Both the position numbers and the translations under genes were made by a program. The notes beneath the pieces were generated by a model that made no database searches, was not told the DNA's origin, and worked only from the letters and a program-made list of their open reading frames with translations. A stretch of DNA of 7,372 nt from Arenicella sp. (lineage in GTDB: Bacteria > Pseudomonadota > Gammaproteobacteria > Arenicellales > Arenicellaceae), in contig JAESTB010000414.1 in assembly GCA_016763815.1 (NCBI GenBank), positions 1-7,372 on the forward strand. Direction: 5' to 3'. Positions 1 through 6,390 of this stretch are shown in pieces. Position 1 is the first letter of the stretch, and each line of letters begins with the position of its first letter.

Positions 1-744
1 ATGCTCGTGCCATCACCGCTGGCTGCCGCATGAACAAATCGAGCGCTGAACTGGCGTTATTACAGCGTGCCAAAGATATGACTCTTGAAGTACACAAAAG
101 CGCAGCTAGAATCTTGCGCGACGGTATCTCGACTCAAGAGGTAACTGAATTTATCAATCACGCCACCGAGCCGTTGGTGCCGCAAAGGTTCCTACTTCTG
201 CATTGTCTTATTTGGCGAAGATACCGCCTACCCACATGGCGTAAGTAACCCTAAAGACTTAGATCTTGGCGACATGGTGCTAATTGACACGGGCTGCCAA
301 GTACAGGGTTATAACTCTGATATTACCCGCACCTATGTCTACGGTGAACCAACTGAGCGTGACCGGCAGGTTTGGGAGCAAGAAAAGGCCAGTCAAGCAG
401 CAGGTTTCGAAGCCGCTAAGTTAGGACACGGCTGTGGTACGGTTGACGACGCAGCAAGGGGTTATCTTGTGGAACATGGTTACGGCCCTGGTTATGCAAC
501 TCCCGGTTTACCGCATCGGACTGGTCATGGCATTGGTTTGGATATTCATGAGTGGCCCTATTTGGTCTCAAGCGACACGACTCCGCTTGAGGTTGGTATG
601 TGCTTCAGTAATGAGCCGATGATATGCATCCCAGGTGAATTCGGCATTCGTCTCGAAGATCATTTTTATATGACCGAATCGGGGCCTAAATGGTTTACCA
701 AACCGTCTCACTCGATCGACGACCCATTCGGCTACAACGCTTAA
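1..744 (+). pseudogene. M24 family metallopeptidase (Xaa-Pro aminopeptidase/creatinase-like), 5'-partial and frameshifted
   Basis: The 3' part of a pita-bread metallopeptidase that would hydrolyse Xaa-Pro or related bonds in the cytoplasm. Reading is open from the left edge (first full codon at base 3), so the ATG at 30 is internal; it lies in the linker between the usual N-terminal creatinase domain, which would be off-window, and the catalytic domain. The frame runs from base 3 to about 164, shifts to a second frame for about 164-186 (reads HRAVGAAK), then a third from about 187 (GSYFCIVLFGEDTAYPHG) to the stop at 742-744. Each shift is explained by one missing base. All five expected metal ligands are present in the third frame: Asp at 286-288 (LIDTG), Asp of NSDITRT, His of RTGHGIG, Glu of SNEP and Glu of IRLED. 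The family assignment is firm. Whether the gene is truly dead or the breaks are sequencing errors cannot be told from here. Confidence 0.85.
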
Positions 745-749
745 CTAAA

Positions 750-755
750 GGGAGG
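750..755 (+). promoter_or_regulatory. Shine-Dalgarno of the elaA-like gene
   Basis: GGGAGG lies 10 bases before the ATG at 766 and 5 bases after the peptidase stop. It supports the chosen start. The tight spacing suggests co-transcription with the upstream peptidase gene. Confidence 0.7.
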
Positions 756-765
756 CTCCACGCTG

Positions 766-1215
766 ATGAAAATTAGTTGGCAAACACATTCCTTTGAAAA
801 CCTGAAAACGGCTGAGCTGTTTGAGCTACTAATGCTCAGACAAGCCGTATTTGTGGTCGAGCAGCAATGCCCCTATCCGGACATCGATGAGCTTGACTTG
901 GTCGCCATGCACTTGTGCGGCCACAATGATGGCGGTGAATTAATAGCCTACGCACGGCTACTAAAACCTGGGCTGAGCTATCCACAAGCCTCGATCGGTC
1001 GCGTCGTCGCTTCACCAAATGCTCGTGGTCTTAAATTAGGGCAAACGTTGATGCAGGCGGCACTGCTTGAAATGGAAAAACTGTATCCCGAGCAAGCAAT
1101 TAAAATCGGCGCGCAACTACACTTAGAAAAGTTCTATAACGAGCTTGGGTTTGAAGCCATTTCCGCTATGTATTTAGAAGATGACATTCCACACATTCAT
1201 ATGCTGCGGTCATAA
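766..1215 (+). CDS. elaA: ElaA-type GNAT family N-acetyltransferase
   Basis: A 149-residue single-domain GNAT protein expected to transfer an acetyl group from acetyl-CoA in the cytoplasm; the physiological acceptor of ElaA proteins is not settled. The N-terminal LRQAVFVVEQQCPYPDID (about residues 24-41) and the C-terminal EDDIPHIHM (138-146) are hallmarks of the ElaA subfamily and match my recollection of E. coli ElaA. The acetyl-CoA-binding motif A is at about residues 77-96 (IGRVVASPNARGLKLGQTLM), with Lys at the position where most GNATs have Gly, as in E. coli ElaA. The length is normal for the family. The start is set by a GGGAGG ribosome site. The gene follows the broken peptidase gene by 21 bases, probably as an operon, and converges with the dehydrogenase gene downstream. 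No odd features. Confidence 0.9.
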   Translation: MKISWQTHSFENLKTAELFELLMLRQAVFVVEQQCPYPDIDELDLVAMHLCGHNDGGELIAYARLLKPGLSYPQASIGRVVASPNARGLKLGQTLMQAALLEMEKLYPEQAIKIGAQLHLEKFYNELGFEAISAMYLEDDIPHIHMLRS

Positions 1216-1260
1216 GGTGCGCCAAAAACGCTCAGCTAGCGGCCGTCTCTAACATGGTCC

Positions 1261-2205
1261 TTAGTTCAACGGCCTAATATAAATTGGAAATGGAGGTTCG
1301 CCATTTTCGATTCGCCGTATGTTGTCGGCAATAACTTGGCTGGCTAACGATGGGTAGGTTGCACCCGACATATGCGGTGTAATAAACACGTTATCGTATT
1401 GCCAATAGGGCGACTCGTCGGATAACGGCTCAAGCGTAAAGGTATCAAGCGCAGCAGCGGCAATATGTCCTGAATCAAGCAGCTTAAGCAAAGCGTTATC
1501 AGCTATCACCGCGCCGCGACTGATATTAATAATGTTGCAGCCTTTAGGTAGCGCTGATAACTTATGAGCATCTAAAAAGTGATGAGTCGAGTCGACCAAC
1601 GGCAAACAGTTAACCAAGGTATCGGTCGACGCCAGCATAGTCTTTAGGCCATCATCACCATAAAAGCTCTGTACTTGGTCGATAACCTTTTTGCTACGGC
1701 TCCAGTTTTGCGTGACAAAGCCATTTATCGCTAAGCGTTCTGAAACATAGCGACCAATCTCACCAGCGCCGAGAACCGACACTCGATATTCGCGCGCTAA
1801 CGGAGTTTTAAAACGCTGCCATTGCTTAATATTTGCCTGTTGCCGGTAACGCTCGTAATCACGTTGAAAGTGCATCACCCAATATAATACATACTGAGAC
1901 ATTTCATCGCCTACTGCCGGATCAAGCAAACGCACAATCGGCACATCAGGCAGCTCTAACTCTTTGTTTATATGATCCATCCCGGCTCCTAAAATCAAAA
2001 TTGCTTTTAGATTTGGGTAGTTCATCAGGTCACCATGCGGATGATGCCAGACCACCGCGTACTCAATATCAGCATTACTCGGAATAGCAGGGTAGCTATG
2101 CAATTCAAATTCAGGCAAACATGCGGCTAACGCGTCTACCCATGGCTTAGTCTCGCCGCTGTGATTATTTACCAATATCGCCATGAAATTATTTGTTTTA
2201 AACAT
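1261..2205 (-). CDS. ghrA: GhrA-type D-2-hydroxyacid dehydrogenase (glyoxylate/hydroxypyruvate reductase)
   Basis: A cytoplasmic NAD(P)H-dependent reductase, probably converting glyoxylate to glycolate and hydroxypyruvate to glycerate. It is 314 residues (E. coli GhrA is about 312). The dinucleotide-binding Rossmann motif is GAGEIG at residues 146-151; WSRSKK at 168-173 resembles the segment in GhrA that goes with NADPH preference. The three catalytic residues of the superfamily are in place: Arg230 (ISRGA), Glu259 (LEPL) and His278 (TPHMSG). The N-terminal VVWHHP and LGAGMD segments also resemble GhrA. The start is uncertain: the ATG at 2205 has only AAAGG placed very close, whereas Met8 (2184) aligns better with the GhrA N-terminus but has no ribosome site. 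It is transcribed divergently from the methyltransferase and convergently to elaA. Substrate is inferred from family resemblance only. Confidence 0.85.
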   Translation of the reverse strand: MFKTNNFMAILVNNHSGETKPWVDALAACLPEFELHSYPAIPSNADIEYAVVWHHPHGDLMNYPNLKAILILGAGMDHINKELELPDVPIVRLLDPAVGDEMSQYVLYWVMHFQRDYERYRQQANIKQWQRFKTPLAREYRVSVLGAGEIGRYVSERLAINGFVTQNWSRSKKVIDQVQSFYGDDGLKTMLASTDTLVNCLPLVDSTHHFLDAHKLSALPKGCNIINISRGAVIADNALLKLLDSGHIAAAALDTFTLEPLSDESPYWQYDNVFITPHMSGATYPSLASQVIADNIRRIENGEPPFPIYIRPLN

Positions 2206-2310
2206 CGCCTTTGAATTGCAAACTCCTAGACATGCTAATGCTCAACGCTTTGCTTGTACATTGAAATTACAGTCTTAGTAGCCGTCGCCGAATTAAGTTA
2301 GATTTATGCA

Positions 2311-2338
2311 TTGAATTTGGCTAAAACACGGGTATCCT
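2311..2338 (+). promoter_or_regulatory. Putative sigma-70 promoter of the homocysteine methyltransferase gene
   Basis: TTGAAT (2311-2316), a 16-base spacer and TATCCT (2333-2338) give a plausible -35/-10 pair about 80 bases before the ATG at 2416. Each hexamer matches 4 of 6 consensus bases, so this is suggestive only. Confidence 0.35.
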
Positions 2339-2360
2339 TTGATGCAAATAAGTAGTCGAG

Positions 2361-2395
2361 AGAAGCCCTCTTGAGACACTAGATAGCTTCTTTTT
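2361..2395 (+). promoter_or_regulatory. Hairpin with T-run in the methyltransferase leader (possible attenuator)
   Basis: AGAAGC (2361-2366) can pair with GCTTCT (2386-2391); the stem extends by weaker A-T and G-U pairs and runs into TTTTT (2391-2395). A competing pairing exists between AAGCC (2363-2367) and GGCTT (2397-2401). A terminator-like hairpin between the putative promoter and the ATG would fit attenuation of the downstream gene, but the 19-base loop makes it weak. No known riboswitch consensus was recognised. Confidence 0.25.
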
Positions 2396-2415
2396 AGGCT
2401 TAAACGGGTACGCTC

Positions 2416-3465
2416 ATGAGCAACAAATTATTCAAATTACTCGAACAAAAACCAGTACTACTGCTCGATGGCGCTACGGGTACCAATCTATTTGCCATGG
2501 GCTTGCAGTCGGGCGATTCACCTGAGTTTTGGAACATCACTCACCCAGACAGAATTGCCAAACATTATCGAAGCTTTATAGACGCTGGTTCAGATGTGGT
2601 ACTAACCAATACCTTTGGCGGTACCTCATACCGGTTAAAACTGCACGATGGACAAGACCGCGTCGCCGAATTAAATATTGCCGCCGCTCGTATCTTATCC
2701 AAAGAAGTAGAAAAATCTAGCCGTGAGATTGTCATTGCTGGCTCTATGGGGCCTACAGGTGAGATATTAGAGCCCGCAGGCACCGTGTCTATCGAGCAAG
2801 CCCAAGCGGCTTTTACCGAGCAGGCATTGGCGCTTAAAGAAGGTGGTGTTGACGTGTTGTGGATCGAAACCATCTCATCAATTGAAGAATCTCACGCCGC
2901 CATTCGAGGCGCTAGCGCAGCGGGGCTGCCGATTGTGCTGACTCTCAGCATCGATACCAACGGTCGCACTATGATGGGCGTGACCGCAGCCGACCTGGTA
3001 AAGCTGCAAAAAGAATTAGCGGTGCCATTAATCGCGTTCGGTACCAATTGTGGTGTCGGTGCCGCCGAGGTTATCGCGGCCATTATGAACATGAGTAAAA
3101 CTGCTGAAGAAAATGACATGCAGCCAATTCTAGTCGCGAAAGGTAATTGTGGTATTCCAGAGTGGGTAGGTGGCGAAATCAGCTACAGCGGCACACCTGA
3201 GTTAATGGCAACTTATGCCAAATTGGCGATGGATTCTGGCGCTAGAATTATTGGCGGCTGTTGCGGTACGACTCCGGGCCATGTGGCGTCTATGCGAGCG
3301 GCGATTGACCAACACACTAAAGGCCCAACACCGGCAATTGAAGACGTTATCAAAATACTCGGATCAGTGACCGTTGGCGCTCAGGCACAACTAAAGGGAG
3401 ACCAAAGCGTTGAAGGTGGCGCACTTCGTAAAGGACAGCGCAGTAGACGCGCTAGACGCAGGTAG
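2416..3465 (+). CDS. bmt: Homocysteine S-methyltransferase, betaine-homocysteine methyltransferase-like
   Basis: Expected to methylate homocysteine to methionine in the cytoplasm, probably using glycine betaine or a related methyl donor. It is a 349-residue single homocysteine-binding TIM barrel without the folate and cobalamin domains of MetH. LLDGATGTNLFAMGL (about residues 16-30) is the N-terminal barrel signature. The zinc ligands are visible: Cys212 in GTNCG and Cys282-Cys283 in GGCCGTT. IAGSMGPTGEILEP (107-120) is also typical. A less conserved tail follows the barrel and ends in a strongly basic segment (QRSRRARRR, 341-349); similar basic tails occur, as I recall, in alphaproteobacterial relatives. 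The start is supported by homology, but the ribosome site is weak (GGGT at 2406-2409). It stands alone, divergent from ghrA. Dimethylsulfoniopropionate or S-methylmethionine are alternative donors that sequence alone cannot exclude. Confidence 0.85.
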   Translation: MSNKLFKLLEQKPVLLLDGATGTNLFAMGLQSGDSPEFWNITHPDRIAKHYRSFIDAGSDVVLTNTFGGTSYRLKLHDGQDRVAELNIAAARILSKEVEKSSREIVIAGSMGPTGEILEPAGTVSIEQAQAAFTEQALALKEGGVDVLWIETISSIEESHAAIRGASAAGLPIVLTLSIDTNGRTMMGVTAADLVKLQKELAVPLIAFGTNCGVGAAEVIAAIMNMSKTAEENDMQPILVAKGNCGIPEWVGGEISYSGTPELMATYAKLAMDSGARIIGGCCGTTPGHVASMRAAIDQHTKGPTPAIEDVIKILGSVTVGAQAQLKGDQSVEGGALRKGQRSRRARRR

Positions 3466-3502
3466 AGTAAGCCGGAGGGTCTCGTTTTAGCTAAACACCC
3501 TG

Positions 3503-4522
3503 CTATTGGCCTATCACCATACCCCATAGCTCAGCCGTTTTTTCCATAGCCTCTTGCCCTTTCGGTCGATTAGTTGACCACTCAACATGATCAGCTGGGC
3601 GTTTGGATGAGTCCAAGGTTATTCCCCACATACCAGTAACTTGGTTCGGAATTAGAGAGTAGCGGATATCGATAATTCGGTTTTTATTATTCGGGTCTAA
3701 GGCAAGATGTTGATTCGAAAACCAACGAAATCGCTCGATGTCTTTAGCCTGCTGCGAAGCACTATCAAGCCATGCGAAGTGCTTATCGATATCTAGCTTT
3801 TCGACAGACCGGCCTTGGTAGACTTTATCTGAACCCAGCATGCGAATCGCGTCGATATAATATTGCCCTTGGTATTCATAAACACTCTTCCAAACTATCA
3901 AATTAGCGAAGCTCGGCTTTACGCCTAGGTTACTTGGCACACGGCCGCGACTCAACGCCAATTCTTGCGCCACATCACTGGCACGATGGCTTTGTAGCAC
4001 ACCAAGACCAAGATAGAAAAAAGCATAGGCCGCTGCAAACCTAGCGACGCCAGTGGAGCGATTAAGTATCGCAAAGACAACCATGATCAGTAGCGGTAAG
4101 GTGAACAATGGGTCGATCACAGACACCGCGTTCCAAGTAACTCTCGTATCGCTGAACGGCCAAAACAATTGGGTGCCATAAGTGGTGCACGCGTCCAGCA
4201 CGGCATGCGTCGCATAGCCAACAAAACTGAAAAGGTAGGTGCGCTGAAAACTAAGTCTACCGCGTCGAAACCAACGCCTAAACACCAATCGAAACGCCAG
4301 CGTGCAAACTAATGCGCCTAGCGGGATGAAGATTAATGAATGAGTAAAATGGCGATGAAATTCGAGAAATAACAAGGGGTCAGTCGACGATGAGATCAAC
4401 ACGTCTAAGTCAGCCGCCATACCGGATAGAAAACCGATCACACCGGCGGCTATTTTTTCAATTCGTCGAGACACTAATTGCGATGCAGCGGCGCCAACAA
4501 CGCCTTGAGTTATCGGATCCAT
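3503..4522 (-). CDS. YdjM/DUF457-family membrane-bound putative metal-dependent hydrolase
   Basis: A 339-residue inner-membrane protein of the family annotated as membrane-bound metal-dependent hydrolase (YdjM-like, DUF457); no reaction is firmly known. Family signatures are the N-terminal MDPITQGVVGAAASQ, AADLD (36-40), FHRHFTHSL (55-63), HAVLDACTTYGTQLFWPFS (106-124) and SVIDPLFTLPL (134-144). The clustered His and Asp residues are the presumed metal site. Hydrophobic stretches at about 24-43, 62-80, 137-152 and 161-177 are likely membrane segments. Residues from about 200 on form a soluble domain rich in Trp and Tyr. It begins only 8 bases after the ferredoxin stop and has no strong ribosome site, so it is probably the second gene of an operon and translationally coupled. 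A functional link to the ferredoxin is not evident. Confidence 0.8.
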   Translation of the reverse strand: MDPITQGVVGAAASQLVSRRIEKIAAGVIGFLSGMAADLDVLISSSTDPLLFLEFHRHFTHSLIFIPLGALVCTLAFRLVFRRWFRRGRLSFQRTYLFSFVGYATHAVLDACTTYGTQLFWPFSDTRVTWNAVSVIDPLFTLPLLIMVVFAILNRSTGVARFAAAYAFFYLGLGVLQSHRASDVAQELALSRGRVPSNLGVKPSFANLIVWKSVYEYQGQYYIDAIRMLGSDKVYQGRSVEKLDIDKHFAWLDSASQQAKDIERFRWFSNQHLALDPNNKNRIIDIRYSLIPNQVTGMWGITLDSSKRPADHVEWSTNRPKGQEAMEKTAELWGMVIGQ

Positions 4523-4530
4523 GACCGACT

Positions 4531-4854
4531 CTAATCAGCGTCGACGATAGCCACCGTCATGCCTTGCTGAGCCTCGCCCATTGTGATCTGACATGATAGT
4601 CGTGAGCTATCAAGCTCATAGGCATCAGCCAATGACAGCAAAATCTCCTCGTCTTCTTCTACAGGCGGCAACTGATATGCAGCTTGATCGGTGATTTTCA
4701 CGTGGCAGGTAGCGCATGAGCAACAGCCACCACACATGGCCATAATTTCGTCGTAACCAGCCTCTCGCAAGACCTCCATCAAACTATCGCCTTGGTCAAA
4801 TTCTACGTCTTGTTGCTGGCCATCAACGGCGATTACGGTGATTTTATTCGTCAT
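4531..4854 (-). CDS. Adrenodoxin-type [2Fe-2S] ferredoxin
   Basis: A 107-residue cytoplasmic electron carrier. The cluster ligands follow the vertebrate/bacterial adrenodoxin-putidaredoxin spacing: Cys41-x5-Cys47-x2-Cys50 and Cys88, in CGGCCSCATC and LSCQI. Two further cysteines lie inside the loop: Cys45 is common in the bacterial family (usual form CGGACSCATC), while Cys44 replaces the usual alanine. The surface is very acidic (PPVEEDEE at 63-70), as expected for docking to a redox partner. No cytochrome P450 or ferredoxin reductase is in the window, so the partner is unknown. It is the first gene of a minus-strand pair with the DUF457 gene. No clear Shine-Dalgarno precedes the ATG. It is not the IscS-linked fdx by context, since no isc genes are adjacent. 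Confidence 0.9.
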   Translation of the reverse strand: MTNKITVIAVDGQQQDVEFDQGDSLMEVLREAGYDEIMAMCGGCCSCATCHVKITDQAAYQLPPVEEDEEILLSLADAYELDSSRLSCQITMGEAQQGMTVAIVDAD

Positions 4855-4894
4855 TCGGTAAGTAAGTTTTATAACTGATGGTTATGTGTGGACG

Positions 4895-4949
4895 ATTATA
4901 CACTCAATCTACCTAAAAATAGGGTAAGCAAAACAGCTTGCGCTATACT
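4895..4949. promoter_or_regulatory. Divergent promoter region between ferredoxin and phosphofructokinase genes
   Basis: The roughly 200 bases between these divergent genes contain a perfect minus-strand TATAAT (4900 to 4895), about 40 bases before the ferredoxin ATG, and a plus-strand TATACT (4944-4949), about 110 bases before the phosphofructokinase ATG. Neither has a convincing -35 element at standard spacing, so these are candidate -10 boxes only. No operator palindrome was recognised. Confidence 0.3.
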
Positions 4950-5047
4950 TGAGCTAGAGAGAGGTTGGCGGCGTACGCCGTTAGCAACATAATTAAACAG
5001 TCAATCCAGCGATCAAAGTTATTTAATCATGGTCGTTTGTCTTTGTT

Positions 5048-5053
5048 GAGGAA
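5048..5053 (+). promoter_or_regulatory. Shine-Dalgarno deciding the phosphofructokinase start
   Basis: GAGGAA ends 4 bases before the ATG at 5058. It selects this start over an in-frame TTG at 4965, which has weaker support and would add 31 residues not typical of the family. Confidence 0.75.
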
Positions 5054-5057
5054 AATC

Positions 5058-6320
5058 ATGCCTGCATACAATGCTTTTTATGCACAATCTGGTGGCGTCA
5101 CGCCGGTCATTAACGCGTCGGCTGCTGGTGTATTACAGACCGCAGCGAAATACCCCGAGCAGATCAATAAGGTGTACGCTGGCGAAGATGGTATTTTGGG
5201 TGCGCTATACGAAAATTTAATCGATACTAGCTTGGAAAGCGAATCCGATATCGACGCGCTAAAAATGACCCCATCCGGTGCCTTCGGCTCGTGCCGCTAC
5301 AAATTGAAATCATTAGAGCAACATCGAGCCGAATACCAACGCTTGATTGAGGTATTCAAAGCTCACGATATTCGCTACTTTTTTTATAATGGTGGAGGCG
5401 ATTCTCAAGATACGGCCTACAAAGTATCGCAATTATCTGAGTCAATGAACTACCCTATCACCTGTGTCGGGGTGCCTAAGACGATTGATAACGACTTACC
5501 ATTTACCGACTGCTCGCCGGGCTTCGCCTCAGTGGCGAAGTACGTTGCTGTTTCAATTCTGGAAGCCTCTATGCACGTCGCATCAATGAGTTCGTCATCA
5601 ACCAAAGTATTTGTGATGGAAGTCATGGGCCGTCACGCGGGTTGGATCGCCGCTGCCTCGGGCTTGGCCGCTGATCATCGAGGTTTAGGTCCGGACATTA
5701 TCTTGTTTCCAGAAGTCGATTTTGATCAACAGGCATTTCTGGCAAAAGTAGCCGCGACAGTCAAAGCCAAAGGTCAGTGCAGCATTGTGGTGTCGGAAGG
5801 GGCACACACGGCCGACGGTAAATTTTTAGCCGACTCCGGTGTGCGAGACGCATTTGGCCATGCTCAACTAGGCGGGGTCGCGCCGGTCGTTACTGGCATG
5901 ATCAAGGACAAGCTCGGCCTAAAATGCCATTGGGCCGTATGCGACTATCTACAAAGATCCGCACGCCACATTGCTTCTAAAACAGATGTTGAACAAGCTT
6001 ATGCTCTCGGCCAAGCGGCTGTAGAACTTGCTATTGCTGGAAAAAACGCAGTAATGCCAACCATCGTCCGCACTAGTAACTCGCCTTACACATGGGAAAT
6101 TGGCCACGCGCCATTGGCTGATGTGGCTAATGTTGAGATCAAAATGCCATCTGACTATATAAGCGCCGATGGTTTCTTCACTACTGAACGATGTCGAGAA
6201 TACTTGAGCCCGCTGATTCAAGGCGAAGACTACCCGAGTTACACCAACGGCCTACCAGACTATGTGGTCTTAAAAAAACAAAAGGTGACAAAAAAATTGC
6301 CACCTTTTGAGGTTTCGTAA
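5058..6320 (+). CDS. pfp: Pyrophosphate-dependent 6-phosphofructokinase
   Basis: A cytoplasmic enzyme that would reversibly phosphorylate fructose 6-phosphate to the 1,6-bisphosphate using pyrophosphate. It has 420 residues from the ATG at 5058, a usual length for bacterial PPi-PFKs (ATP-PFK is about 320). Two known donor-specificity positions point to PPi: NGGGDSQDT (111-119) has Asp115 where ATP enzymes have Gly104 (E. coli numbering), and PKTIDND (140-146) has Lys141 where ATP enzymes have Gly124. The catalytic Asp is Asp144, and MEVMGRHAGW (187-196) is the substrate-binding signature. FYAQSGGVTPVINAS (7-21) is the N-terminal phosphate-site motif. It is monocistronic, with its own terminator just downstream. 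PPi-PFK can serve both glycolysis and gluconeogenesis; which one applies here is unknown. The GGGDS form (Gly at the first variable position) is a minor variant. Confidence 0.9.
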   Translation: MPAYNAFYAQSGGVTPVINASAAGVLQTAAKYPEQINKVYAGEDGILGALYENLIDTSLESESDIDALKMTPSGAFGSCRYKLKSLEQHRAEYQRLIEVFKAHDIRYFFYNGGGDSQDTAYKVSQLSESMNYPITCVGVPKTIDNDLPFTDCSPGFASVAKYVAVSILEASMHVASMSSSSTKVFVMEVMGRHAGWIAAASGLAADHRGLGPDIILFPEVDFDQQAFLAKVAATVKAKGQCSIVVSEGAHTADGKFLADSGVRDAFGHAQLGGVAPVVTGMIKDKLGLKCHWAVCDYLQRSARHIASKTDVEQAYALGQAAVELAIAGKNAVMPTIVRTSNSPYTWEIGHAPLADVANVEIKMPSDYISADGFFTTERCREYLSPLIQGEDYPSYTNGLPDYVVLKKQKVTKKLPPFEVS

Positions 6321-6360
6321 CCTTAGCGTAGTGAACGCATCAATTTAGATACTATTCTCC

Positions 6361-6390
6361 AAAAGTCGCCAACCGATGGCGACTTTTTTT
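6361..6390 (+). terminator. Strong hairpin terminator, shared by the convergent phosphofructokinase and lasso genes
   Basis: AAAAGTCGCCA (6361-6371), the 5-base loop ACCGA and TGGCGACTTTT (6377-6387) make a perfect 11-bp stem followed by further T bases to 6390. On the plus strand it ends phosphofructokinase transcription 40 bases after its stop. Read from the minus strand the stem also ends in TTTT, so it can serve the lasso transcript, whose last stop codon (6391 to 6389) overlaps the T-run. Confidence 0.9.

Noticed and set aside
30..248. A separate 72-residue protein
   Set aside because: Its first 45 residues are M24 peptidase sequence continuing from upstream of the ATG; the rest is out-of-frame translation after a frameshift.
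1216..1260. Terminator between the convergent elaA and ghrA genes
   Set aside because: Only a CGCT/AGCG 4-bp stem is visible, with no T-run.
2199..2233. An 11-codon minus-strand ORF overlapping the ghrA start, possible coupling peptide
   Set aside because: Too short and without its own ribosome site or conservation evidence; most likely chance.
2206..2415. SAM or SAH riboswitch before the methionine-forming gene
   Set aside because: No consensus of a known class could be matched by eye; only a generic hairpin is supported.
2284..2674. Fourteen-base direct repeat CGTCGCCGAATTAA at 2284-2297 and 2661-2674
   Set aside because: The second copy is inside coding sequence, there are only two copies, and such a match can arise by chance in a window this size.
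2565..3119. Antisense ORFs opposite the homocysteine methyltransferase
   Set aside because: They lie wholly within a well-supported gene, with no ribosome site or family resemblance.
3474..3502. Terminator between the convergent methyltransferase and DUF457 genes (AGGGT/ACCCT)
   Set aside because: The stem is only 5 bp with a 17-base loop and no T-run on either side.
4965..5057. In-frame TTG start extending the phosphofructokinase by 31 residues
   Set aside because: The ATG at 5058 has a good GAGGAA ribosome site and gives the family-typical N-terminus (MPAYNAFYAQSGG); the extension is unlike family members.
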